Assembly (NCBI GenBank): GCA_033032175.1
Contig: CM065331.1
Location: 7,130,370-7,194,369 of the forward strand
Source: Saturnia japonica
Lineage: Eukaryota > Arthropoda > Insecta > Lepidoptera > Saturniidae
Length of the DNA stretch: 64,000 nt
Reading direction: 5' to 3'
Shown one piece after another: positions 34,101 to 43,700 of this stretch. The translations under genes were made by a program, and so were the position numbers. Under the pieces are notes generated by a model. The model worked only from the letters and a program-made list of their open reading frames with translations, was not told the origin of the DNA and ran no database searches. Position 1 is the first letter of the stretch, and every line of letters begins with the position of its first letter.

Positions 34101-36215
34101 TGGTTTTGTGTAAATTATTACTTTACTACATAAGCATAGTTACCAAATTTTTTATACATAAATATGTTACCAGTTTTGCATGTTTAAACCATTGGCAATA
34201 ATGTTTAGTAACTATATGGTCTAATATTAAACTTGAAAAGGGACTGGTTCTTTAGTGCCACCCCAGTAGAGGACAATGGTAGTAGCTTGGTAACAGAAGA
34301 TACACAGAACTTACGGAAGTTAATATAATTAATTTGTATACTTTCTTCAGGTAGTAGACATACAGACAAGAGAACCACTAGGTCCACACAAACCAGGAGA
34401 AATTTGTACTAAAGGTGACCTTTTAATGAAAGGATACGTTGGCAGAGACCTAAAAGAAGATCTCGACAGCGAGGGTTTCTATAAAACTGGAGATGTAGGG
34501 TATTACGACGAGGATGGCTTCTTCTATATAAGTGATAGACTGAAGGAGTTAATTAAATACAAAGGGCATCAGGTACAGTGACCTTGATTTATCTCAGTCT
34601 CCTCTTTTTCTAATTGTATTCTTTTATCACTGAATGCTGGTTGAAAAAAGAAGGTTGAAAGAGTATTACATAAGGCAAAGATGTGAATATTAAGGAGGAT
34701 TTGTGGTATAGTTATAATTGATAAGATTCTTCTTCTTAGTCACCCAAAGGAGGTAGTGTTTGCATACTATACCTATATAGAGAAATGGCTAAATAAATGT
34801 AAGAAGTCAAATAGACGCTTAGGGGTTCATCCTATTTTGATGCAAAGATAACAACATGGTGTATTCCATATACTTTATAAATATCTATGAAAAGATGAGT
34901 GTACGTTTTGTGATTATCTTCAGATGAATATCAAAAGGTGTGAAGACCGAAATGATAGAGAAGAGTGAACAGGTTACCATAATTTCAGCATAAAATGCTA
35001 TTTCCAGGTTCCTCCCGCGGAATTAGAGGCAGTCTTACTTCAACACGATTCGATAAAAGACGCAGGAGTTGTGGGGATATCACATAATGAGAGTGGAGAA
35101 GTACCATTAGCGTTCGTTGTTGTTCAACCAGGAAAGACTGTCACCGAACAAAATATAAAAGATTTTATCGCCGAAAGGGTCAGTTTTAATGGATAAATTC
35201 AGTTGTTACAAAAATAATTGTTTATTTATGTTTATATCTACATACATAGATAAATGATTGGTAGGCGTTGTGGGCGTAAAGACGTATTTGAATGTATTTT
35301 TTTTATTGATGTTTTATCATAACTTCTTTGTTTATGAACCGATTAGGATAATTCTTTTTTTGTAGGATGAAGTAGGTATGTATCCACTTCAACTATCCAC
35401 TTTAATTTCATTGGCATTGGACATTCAACTTCGAAGATACAGTTGTTTTTATTTTTGTTAAAAATTGTCTTGTTCACTTCACCTGTGCACAATAACCAAA
35501 CTATATACGACAAAATGCCACAAGAGACAAGTGTCTCTGATAACACTAATCTATAAACAAATACATTTATATAAATAAGAATGGATGTTTGTATCTATGC
35601 ACTCGGAAACTGCTGCTGATCGGTTAAAAACACTACCGTATAATTTACTAAGATAATTTTAAAATTATTCACTATCGTATTAAACTGTAGCGAATAATGA
35701 AAGTCAATAAAATTAAGCCAAAAAATATACGTCAAACAAAACGGAATTTTAGTTTTTTTTCTCAAATAGGTTTATTGTAAATAATCCTAATACGGCTAAA
35801 TTTAAAAGTGTTTCTTTTAGTAATTTGTCCGTTTGTCTTACCATAATCAGAATTGGTTCTTTAAATAATGAATGCACAAATTCTTTGTACAGTTGGACGA
35901 TTAAGAAAGTAGTTAATTACATTTTAATATTTAGGGTATTTTCTTTTGCTTTTTACACGGTACTATTTATCTGTGTCTGCGGTAGTTACATTTTTTGTAT
36001 TGTAAAACTACCCATATAAATGTTGTATATCTTTTCGAAATTTTCAATCAAAAATTTTAGTTTTTTTCTAACACCTTATTATCTTTCAGTTATCCAAACC
36101 GAAACATTTAAGAGGTGGCGTGCGCTTCGTAGAACAAATCCCGAAAAGTGCTAGCGGAAAAATATTAAGAATGGAACTTCGGAAGATGCTGAAATCTGAG
36201 AGGAGTAAACTATAA
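25185..36215 (+). CDS. AMP-forming acyl-CoA synthetase, 4-coumarate-CoA ligase/luciferase-like, peroxisomal
   Basis: Exons: 25185-25301, 25531-25738, 26252-26582, 27173-27335, 29978-30117, 31737-31875, 34351-34572, 35008-35178, 36090-36215. Phases agree and give 538 residues, the usual length of insect luciferase-like synthetases. The family activates a carboxylic acid as an acyl-AMP and then forms the CoA thioester. Motifs in order: ATP-binding loop YSSGTTGLPKG (about residue 195), PWYHTMG, YSGAAPL, YGSSE (about 331; many relatives have YGMTE), TGD (about 412), hinge region SDRLKELIK (about 427), and IPKSASGKILR with the C-terminal catalytic lysine (about 521). The last residues SKL form a type 1 peroxisomal signal. 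The start is the first ATG in frame, with MLKNPYHVYGPKC as N-terminus. Substrate is unknown; luciferase activity should not be assumed. The acceptor of exon 2 (TTTTAAG) is weak, so that boundary is the least certain. Exon 6 is preceded by decayed copies of itself. Confidence 0.92.
26795..27010. repeat. Helitron-related remnant
   Basis: GTTTGTTTGAAGGCG, TTTATAGCCTATTTATTGGG and GGAAGGTTATAGGCTAAG recall the inside of the Helitron at 56871-57135. In intron 3 of the synthetase gene. Confidence 0.4.
27470..28330. repeat. Unclassified GC-richer block with a ~25-bp minisatellite
   Basis: From about 27895 to 28145 a unit like AGTCAGCGTGCAGTTCTATTG (one 21-25 base phrase, shown shortened elsewhere) repeats about ten times with G/C variants. 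The 27470-27890 flank is unique. 28150-28300 is rich in short inverted CTGCA phrases. It has no coding potential I can support. Intron 4 of the synthetase gene. Confidence 0.6.
28485..28916 (-). mobile_element. Non-autonomous Helitron (minus)
   Basis: Minus strand: A-TCTATACAATTAATAAAATT at 28916 to TCAGCTAA-T at 28485. Inside are CCGAAACGGTTGGAACGATT and ATGTTATAAGG-like phrases shared with 19292-19740 and 52971-53383. Confidence 0.7.
29090..29926 (+). mobile_element. hAT-like transposase 5' segment joined to an ACCCGACTG MITE arm
   Basis: Begins AGTATGGCACTTGCAGTACC. The open frame from about 29314 reads [32 protein letters not shown] and [10 protein letters not shown], then after a shift [18 protein letters not shown] and NFLSIVELLAIYNPILQE. 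This pattern is the zinc-finger TTF-type start of hAT-like transposases (ZMYM/DUF4371 group). The DDE part is absent. The end CGCAGTCGGGT (to 29926) is the MITE end. A sister copy is at 45063-45923. Confidence 0.7.
30206..30905 (-). mobile_element. Non-autonomous Helitron (minus), degraded 3' end
   Basis: Minus strand: TCCTATACTAATAATAATAA (5') to GCGCGGGTCAGCTCG (3', CTAG changed to CTCG). The middle phrases GTGTTGGATAGCCCATTTAT and GGAAGGCTATAGGCTATATA match 56871-57135. It lies between exons 5 and 6 of the synthetase. Confidence 0.65.
31156..31736 (+). repeat. Decayed tandem copies of synthetase exon 6
   Basis: Copies start at 31156, 31242 and 31330, spaced 86-88 bases. Each resembles about 82 bases of the real exon 6 (31737-31875) plus its splice acceptor. 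Copy 1 has an early stop (TTTCCATAA). Copy 2 stays open for 28 codons with YGSSE kept. Copy 3 lost the acceptor (AACATG) and is split by a solo LTR. Only the last, real exon has a donor. Confidence 0.85.
31342..31674 (+). mobile_element. Solo LTR, 333 bp
   Basis: Starts TGTCACGACCTGTTACAACC and ends CCACGGGTGTAACA (TG...CA), with ATAT on both sides (31338-31341, 31675-31678). Removing it rejoins exon-6 copy 3. It contains AATAAA motifs and no ORF of note. Its sequence differs from the 374-bp gypsy LTR. Confidence 0.8.
32148..33080 (+). mobile_element. Helitron-like element with internal 257-bp tandem repeat
   Basis: Candidate start A-TCTTTCTTATTATATACATA and end CGCCGGGTCAGCTAA-T. Inside, a 257-base unit beginning ATAGATGGCGGTGTACG starts at 32391/32392, 32648 and 32905; the first two units look identical and the third stops after about 95 bases. 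The 3' end is convincing; the 5' end is a best guess. Confidence 0.65.
33108..33308 (+). repeat. Retroposon 3' tail (GTAAAGCTGTAAAAGCC family)
   Basis: GAGGTTCTGCCACTTTGGCA, TTTCGCGGCTAAGTGCC, GGTAAAGCTGTAAAAGCC and TAGTCAGTTTAC before an A-run. The closest copy is 61868-62062. 5'-truncated LINE end. Confidence 0.6.
33450..33925. repeat. 28-bp minisatellite interrupted by a LINE RNase H fragment
   Basis: Units of the type CTACCGTTGTTCTCACTTCC plus CGTCTAAC repeat at 33450-33525 and 33673-33925. In the gap, WIKAHAGMISNESVDKLAKE (33530-33592) is the RNase H end motif of R1/Jockey-type LINEs, with an A-run at 33664. Intron 6 of the synthetase. Confidence 0.7.
34765..34975 (+). pseudogene. PIF/Harbinger transposase fragment (tentative)
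   Basis: One frame reads NRRLGVHPILMQR, stop, QHGVFHILYKYL, stop, KDECTFCDYLQMN. The order V-H-P, x-x-G-x-F-H, D-E-x-F is typical of the start of Harbinger-type nuclease proteins. The remainder is not visible. In intron 7 of the synthetase. Confidence 0.4.
35350..35530. repeat. AACCGACTT-type MITE fragment
   Basis: TTAATTTCATTGGCATTG and AAAATTGTCTTGTTC recur at 62778-62870 and inverted near 59390-59440. Confidence 0.4.
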
Positions 36216-36224
36216 CTTGTCCTG

Positions 36225-36230
36225 ATTAAA
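36225..36230 (+). promoter_or_regulatory. Possible polyadenylation signal of the synthetase gene
   Basis: ATTAAA, a common AATAAA variant, ten bases after the TAA stop. No canonical hexamer was noticed in the next hundred bases, so this is only a candidate. Confidence 0.3.
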
Positions 36231-37500
36231 ATTAAATTCAAACCAAAATGATTTAGCATATTCTACGTGTAATTTACGTTTACAATATTGTGGAATATTT
36301 ATCTTTACAAAGCACTAATTTACCTATTGTTATAAATAATTAAACACGGTTAACAAAGAAAGGTATGCGCTAAAGTTGGTTGATATTAAGTACAGTAGGT
36401 AAAATACTACAATTTAAAGCGAATTTAGAGTTACGCGATTTTTAAAACTTGCCGATAAATGCAATTGTTGCAATCTTGTTTATAATAAGGCTTATATCGT
36501 GTTAAGATTTCAAAAAAAAAAAACTTAGTTCATAAGGAAGGGCGCGTACAGATAAAAAAAAATTGCATAATCAGAGAATCAATTTCTCCAAAATGTCTTT
36601 GCTAATTCCGTCTAAAAACAGTTGTTTTGTCTCTCTGCAATAAAAAATGTTTGTTATTTATTGATGAGATGTATCTGAAAATTTGAAATCTGCAACTAAT
36701 GGTGGAAAAGAAGAAAAATCAAAAAGATAAATTTTAGTGACTGAAAAATCGGGGGTATATAAAATTCGGATAAATTAATGAAGATGTATTTCTGCAAAGT
36801 AACGCATATGTCAATCAAATAATCAGAGAATATTTTGTGTCAGAGGAAAAGTCCAGCTCAGACGACTTCGTTATATTATGTTCTTTGTCAAAATAATTAT
36901 TCGTCGTCTTTATATTTTTGAAATATATGCATATGATATAGTTTGTTGTATTATTTAAGATCTGACTGTACATTTTTCTTCAAAATTATTGTTTTTTTTT
37001 TTGTTTCCGAGTGTACTTTCCTTTAATCTTTCTCAAAGTAGGCGATAAGGCCTCTCATAGGCACTGAAGCATTTCAACTGGGAGGTAGAACGCTCCCGCT
37101 CTTAAAAAGAGGCCTTAAGGCTGTGTAGGGGATCGCTAGTATATTAAAACTAGTGAAAACTCCTGTTTGCTGATACGTAAAATATGATATTATAAGTAAA
37201 GAGGCATCTTATTTTTATTATCATTGGATACGTACTTAGGTATTTCTTCACTTCTTTGTATTTCAAACTAATATTAAGTAGATACCTATACCTAGTGTTT
37301 TTGTTTATTTGTTTTTTTTTAAATGCGTCACAGAGATTTGGGGTGGTAGATTTTTGTTCGATCGGAAATACATTTTGGAAAACCTGTACTAAACTTGATA
37401 CAATACAATAAATGTACTCTGTGAATACAACTGCTGTCATTTACAAATAGCTTGTGTCAACTTAATGTATGAGTAAGTAACAAACCAGCATGGCAAATAG
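36231..37500. other. Intergenic, nothing recognised except short repeat phrases
   Basis: AT-rich stretch after the synthetase. 37030-37140 (GGCGATAAGGCCTCTCATAG, AAAAAGAGGCCTTAAGGC) looks like part of a repeat tail. No gene supported. Confidence 0.4.
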
Positions 37501-37536
37501 AGGTAAAGAGAACCATCTTAAATGGAAGACAAGTTT

Positions 37537-37803
37537 AAAAAGTGTCCGGGTGTTCGCAGCAAATTATAATTCAAAACCCACCAGTATGGCGCTAGCGTAT
37601 CAAGAGAGAATGATACTTTTTCGTGATCTTATAGCTTTTACAGTTGTAAAAGTTAAAAAACGTTGAGCAAGCATGTTGAAAGTTTGTGGAGTTAAAAGTT
37701 GTCCAAGTGAGCGAAAATTAAAAAATAATAACTTTTGGCACTATCTTTCCAATTTACGGAATTGCTATCGCCTTAAATAGACGCTTTTAAACGGACACTT
37801 TTT
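37537..37803. mobile_element. 267-bp element with AAAAAGTGTCCG inverted ends
   Basis: AAAAAGTGTCCG at 37537 is inverted as CGGACACTTTTT at 37792. Between them an ATG at 37673 opens LKVCGVKSCPSERKLKNNNF, a pattern that could be the start of a THAP zinc finger. No target duplication is clear. Confidence 0.45.
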
Positions 37804-37863
37804 CCTATATCGAGATGTTACTCCTTACCTATATTCCATATGCTAAGTATGCTAACCAGACTT

Positions 37864-38125
37864 GTAATGGCAACTAGTCCTCTTTAATGTAGACCATTAC
37901 TGCCTTATGACGATTTCAGTATCCTAACAAGATGGTGGCTTCCTTGTTAAAACTTTCCATGGAGTTTTTGTGGGATCCCAGAATGTATTCTTTCAGTTAA
38001 TATTTATAATCCATTTCACTTATGCACAAAAGTCATACTATATCATATAAAACGCCACCAATATTACATAATATAGGGTCAAAAACCTAAGTAAATGAAT
38101 AAAAAATAATAACCATAACATTATT
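37864..38125 (-). mobile_element. Copy of the GAA-tailed SINE family
   Basis: Shares TCCTAACAAGATGGTGGC, AATCCATTTCACTTATGCAC and ATAATATAGGGTCAAAAACC with 38993-39325. Older and truncated at the tail side. Confidence 0.65.
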
Positions 38126-38136
38126 ATTTTTTGGTA

Positions 38137-38978
38137 AGACACACTGGCAGCTAATTAGCTGATGCGTGCGTATCAAATAGCTTGGAGATATCTTCCTTGT
38201 CCAATCTGCTCTTAAAGGAGGTTATGGTAGGAGCCATCACAACTTTTTCTGGAAGTTTGTTCCATGCTGTGACCACTCTGTTAGGCAACAAATGCTTCAT
38301 TGGGTTTCTTTTTGCTGGGAATTCCCAAAGTTTCAAGGGATGACCTCGTAGGTGTTTATTTTCATTTGACTTTGGCGTGTTCAATAATAATACTAGTCAG
38401 TAGGGCTTTAGCACATTTACTTTGTAATAAAATAATACAAGTTTTAGTACATAACGTGACGTGAAAACAAAGGTCTCAATTTTTATATATCTATCTGATA
38501 TGTCATCACCTAAGTATTTTTAATATTAACGATTAGAAATAGTCAGTACAAAAATAGTGGCGAATGAGTCGCCACACATATCCATAAGGCTGGGCACATC
38601 GTAATAATTAGTGAGGATTTTATAAGTTTCGATTAACCTGCCCCTTTGTCTACGCTGTTCTAGTGTGGTAAGGCCAAGGTTTATAAGGCGCTGTTCATAG
38701 GGTAAGTTACGCATTGCATACACCATCTTAGTAGCCCTTCTCTGTACATTATCAATGAGCTTAATGACTTTTTTGAAGTAGGGATCCCAGATAATATAAG
38801 CATGTTCAAGAAGTGGTCTTATATAGGTCTTGTATAACTTTATAAAAGTTTTAGCTGTTAGGAATTTAAATGCCTTGCGAATGATATAAAGGATCGAATT
38901 AGCTTTCTTCACGACCCCAAGCACATGAGTTCCCCATTTAAGATCATTGGATAACTCCCAAGTTCCTTTGTGTTTCAA
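38137..38978 (-). pseudogene. CR1-like LINE, 3' part of RT
   Basis: Minus strand: SNDLKWGTHVLGVVKKANSI, LYKTYIRPLLEHAYIIWDPY, NVQRRATKMV and GLTTLEQRRQRGRLIETYKI, then RGHPLKLWEF, NRVVTAWNKLPEKVVMAPTI, FKSRLDK. This is the end of a CR1/Daphne-type reverse transcriptase in two frames (break near 38400-38525). 5'-truncated near 38978. Confidence 0.8.
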
Positions 38979-38992
38979 CTGCAGTTAACCTT

Positions 38993-39325
38993 CTTCTTCT
39001 TCTTCTTCTTCCTAACTTGGCAACCGGTCCTCTTTAATGAAGACCATTACTGCCATTATCGAGTGAATTATATTGTCAAGTGTTATGACGATTCAGTATC
39101 CTAACAAGATGGTGGCTCCCTTGTTAGAACTTTCTAGGGAATTTTTGTGTGATCTCGGAATGAATGCTTTCAGCTTATATTTATAATCCACTTCACTTAT
39201 GCACAAAAACCAAACTATATCACGCAAAACGTCACAAATATTACATAATATAGGGTCAAAAACCTAAGTAAATGAATTAAAAATAACAACCGCAACATGT
39301 CACTTCAAGATCCCGCCAAAAACTC
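38993..39325 (-). mobile_element. GAA-tailed SINE with 14-bp target duplication
   Basis: Bounded by CTGCAGTTAACCTT at 38979-38992 and 39326-39339. On the minus strand it starts GGAGTTTTTGGCGGGATCTT and ends in (GAA)n. No ORF. I see no good B box, so its RNA parent is not identified. Confidence 0.85.
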
Positions 39326-39693
39326 CTGCAGTTAACCTTATAATTCATAATAAAAATACATGATTTTTTTTTTTCAAATTCAGAAATTTTATTCACTGTC
39401 AAAACATTTTATAATCATCTTTTATGATTTACTGTATGATATAAAAAAAAAAAACTCTTATTTCCATGGTATTTATGTATCTAAAATCCAACTATTAAGG
39501 TATACAAAAGTTGTAAATTTTCAAATCTACCTGACAGCACTGACTTACAACTCAAAATTTTAAATGAATGAACATTTAAATTCAGTGTCACTTCAGTCAA
39601 TAATTGTCGTGTTGCCATTGCTACGGCAATTACCGTGTTATGCGGCTATCGGGGCCAACCGGTTAAAAATACACGGTACACGGCAGAACAATC

Positions 39694-40010
39694 TTCTTCT
39701 TCCTAACTTGGCAACCAGTCCTCTTTAATGAAGACCATTACTGCCATTATCGAGTGAATTATATTGTCAAGTGTTATATCCTAACAAGATGGTGGTTCCC
39801 TTGTTAGAACTTTCTAGGAAGTTTTTGTGGGATCTCGGAATGAATGCTTTCAGCTTATATGTATAATCCACCTCTCTTATGCATAAAAACCAAACTATAT
39901 CACGCAAAACGCCAACAATACACTAATACAATACATAATATAGGGTCAAAACCTAAATGAATTAAAAATAAAAACCACACAATGTCACTTCAAGATTCCG
40001 CCAAAAACTC
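39694..40010 (-). mobile_element. GAA-tailed SINE with 13-bp target duplication
   Basis: Bounded by CGGCAGAACAATC at 39681-39693 and 40011-40023. Same family as 38993-39325, with a short (GAA)n tail on the minus strand. Confidence 0.85.
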
Positions 40011-40723
40011 CGGCAGAACAATCGTTGCTGTATCCTAAAACGTAGTACTTCCACAATCCAATCACATTAAATCGCGGGCAGCAGTTAGTCCGCAACGAAA
40101 TTGCATATAAATGTAACACAGACCGCCAACGGCTGCGATCGCGTGGACTACAGAATGCCGTCGATCAGTCACAGGTGCGAATCGTGCTCTCGATTTTTTA
40201 AAACAAGCTTGTTGTGGGTGAAGAAGAAAAAGAAGAAATAAGTATCAGTGATATCAGACATTTAAATTATCATAACTGTTACGAATTAATTGCACTACAA
40301 TTGCAAATATTTATTTTGATTAGGCATTATCTTATAAATCTTGTACGAAATCCTCAGGGCGTGAGTTCTACTCGCACTTGGCCAATTTATATTTTATCAC
40401 TCTTTAACCATAGGTACAAAACAATTACGAAAGTTTTCATTTTGATTAATTATATGTACATGAGATACGGCAAATTTTCAACCATCAACCCAAAAACACG
40501 GCAATCCGACATCCAAAACACGACAATCACCTTTTTTAATGGCTACCCTGCTTGTCATTTGTCACCTACGCGACTGCACGTCACTGTCAGTGCTTGTCAG
40601 TCTGTAGGTCTGTACTCTGTGTTTTGGTTTCTGCTTTCAGTTTTTAATTATAAACATTATGACTTTAAAAATGTCTTTATTCTAAATAAATTAATTAATA
40701 GTTTATTTATAAGGAAATTCATA

Positions 40724-43700
40724 ATGAGTAATATTTACATTCAAGAACCTCCGGCTTTGGGCAAGGTATTCTTGTTTTGCATACATTATTTTTGTTTTAT
40801 ACCACCATAGCATGGGGGTTAGGTGTTTTCTAATGCTTGCCTGGCTAGCTACTACGGTCAAGTTGAAAATCTGTCGAAAAGAATCTAAAGGTATGTTCAG
40901 GCAGCTGCACTTGAGAGACAGACCTGTTTCTACCCTTAGCGTGTTACTGTCTTAGACTATATCTTCATTTTACGTCCTTACGGTGAGCTCATGGTCAAGT
41001 AGAATTAAAAAAATAGTTGATAATGAAATTACTACATAGAGGTTAATCACAATTTTTTTTTAAAGCCCATAACTTATTTTAGGTTTTACTTAAAACATCT
41101 GTAGGTGAAATTGATATAGAATTATGGACCAAAGAAGCTCCGAAAGCATGCAGGAATTTTATACAGCTATGTATGGAAGGTTATTATAATGGTAAGGTCT
41201 TTATTTATTTATTAAAATGTATGGTCAGTGGCCAATATACTAGATTTCATTTATAATTAAGATATAAGAACATTATTCAGTGTGCTAGCCTATTAAAGCC
41301 ACTGCATGCTTTATTTGAGACATCTTTTTTGTGCACTGTTTGGTTAATACTGCATTAATAAGAAAGAAGTTACTCATTCAAAATTGATATTTTGCTGTTC
41401 CAATTATCATGATTTTGCTTATTTAATACATAGCCTCAAGAATTCAAAATGTCTCAAAAACTAACTAACTGCACTTTTTCATTACCAGATGGATTACCTC
41501 CCATATTTCTATGTAGGTTTTTTTTATTATTTTAATATTGGCTTTCTGCCTATGTAGGCGATTTTGCCAATGTCAAGTGTGACAAATAAAGTTAAAGAAT
41601 TTAGTTACCAAATATTTGGTGTTCTGTAGAATAACCCAAAGGGATTAAAATAACACTAAAACACTATTAAGACTATATTGGTCTTATTCAATAACATTTT
41701 TATTTTTTATTTCTAGATACAATCTTCCATAGAGTCATACCTGGATTTATAGTACAAGGTGGTGATCCAAATGGTGATGGGACAGGTGGGGAGTCTATTT
41801 ACGGAGCTCCATTCAAAGTGAGTGATTTCTGCACTGTTTTGCACACTAAAGTTATTTATCAATCCGGCACTAGTACAGCACTGCCTCCATTCTCGAAGTC
41901 CACCTGTTGTTGTTGTCAATGGGAAACAGCACCAAACCATTCGTGTTTGCGCGCTTTACACTGCACTTAGAAAACAATGTATGTAGATACCCCAGTTACA
42001 ATAGCAATGTGCACTGTTATCTGAACGGATCCTATGAACCAATTGTTTGAAACAAAAAAAATTTGGCTCTCTTTTTCCATACTTTTCTCTGTGAATTTTT
42101 TTTTTAAATATTTCTGTTGATTATTGTTATTTCTACATTCGTTTTCGCTTTCTACTATGAAAATTTCTAAATTCCTATAAATATATACAGTAAATACTGG
42201 AAACTTTTCATGACAATTTTCATGCCTGTGAGGGACTCTTTCATCAGTACTTGTATATAGATTAATATATAAATTGATTCTGAATGGTGTTTTTCCCTGG
42301 CAACACTATATTGACGTTAATTCCTCATCAACATTAATGATTCAAATATGTTTAGTATCACTAATTAATCAAATACCCTAATAACTAAAGAACACTATAA
42401 TAGGTTTATTCATGAAATTTGTCATGCTAGGTGTTCAGGAGAGGTTTATTAAACATACAAAATTTCAAGTGTGTAGATCAAATTGTTTTTAACTTATGAA
42501 GGGGCTAGAAAGTAGCTCGAAATGGTTTGTGAAACGTAGCTGGTATATCACCCTTTGCTTTTCCGAACTTGGCTGAAACAATGCCATGCGTCTAGACCTC
42601 CAAAGAAATTTCACTGTGCTCTACCTCTCTGCGATCCCCTTTTCCCAAGGAGGTCTAGAAATTATTAGGCTTCGTCCATCTGTAAAAAAATGGTGTGTGT
42701 CAGCTCTTGTCTTGGAATAAATATAATATAAAATAATGATAATAGAAATCACGCCATCTTTCTGTTTATATAATAAACATAACAGTAGATGTATTTGAAG
42801 TAATCAAAAGAATAAAATAATTCTTGAATTAGTTACTAGATGGCACATAAATCGGAAATTTACTTTATTACTGATTAGTGATTAGGAAATAACTATTAAG
42901 TTAGTTACGATAGCTGTAGTCAGTAAAACAAAAAAAATTATTATGCAAAAATTGATTCTTAAAGAGTAATGACCTTTTGACAATAACCGTAACGCTTTTG
43001 AGTTAACGTTTATATTAAATTCCTTCTGTGTAAAATTTGCATACCGGGAATCTTTCAAGAAAATCGTCTCAAGAAGTAAACTCAAAATAAAAAGAAGATA
43101 TGGGAAAACGTTTAATTCGTTCATGAATATTTTAATATTTTAAGGATGAGTTTCATTCACGCCTTCGGTTTAACCGGCGCGGTCTTGTGGCGATGGCGAA
43201 CGCCGGTAAAGACGATAATGGCTCCCAGTTTTTTATAACTTTCGCCGCCACACCGGAGCTACAGAATAAACACACAATATTCGGAAAAGTCACTGGTAAG
43301 TACTGAATCTTATATGTTAAAACATAACTAAACAATCGAAATTATTAAAAATGAAACAAAAAACCCGACTGTAACAAAAATACTTTCAAGAAAAACTATT
43401 TTTGCTTTTTATTTGATTCCCAGACGTCGTACTTAAATATTATATAGCCTATGTTACCCCCACAATTAAGATGAATCTAATGACAACTAGTATGCTAAAA
43501 TCCATCAAGCCGTTTAGGCTACAGAGCGTGCCAAAGAAATAGACATACATATATATGATTGAAAAACATAACCCTCCTTTTTCACAGTCGGGTAAAAAAT
43601 TAAAATGGTAGTAAAGTTTGCGGGAGCAATGTATTAATTAAAAAAACTAATACACAAAAGTATTTAATTAAGTTATTTCAAATTTAATTAAATATAATTA

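Noticed and set aside
40214..40723. 170-residue open frame in front of CWC27 exon 1
   Set aside because: It has no recognised motif, lacks an ATG start and the CWC27 family begins at [10 protein letters not shown].
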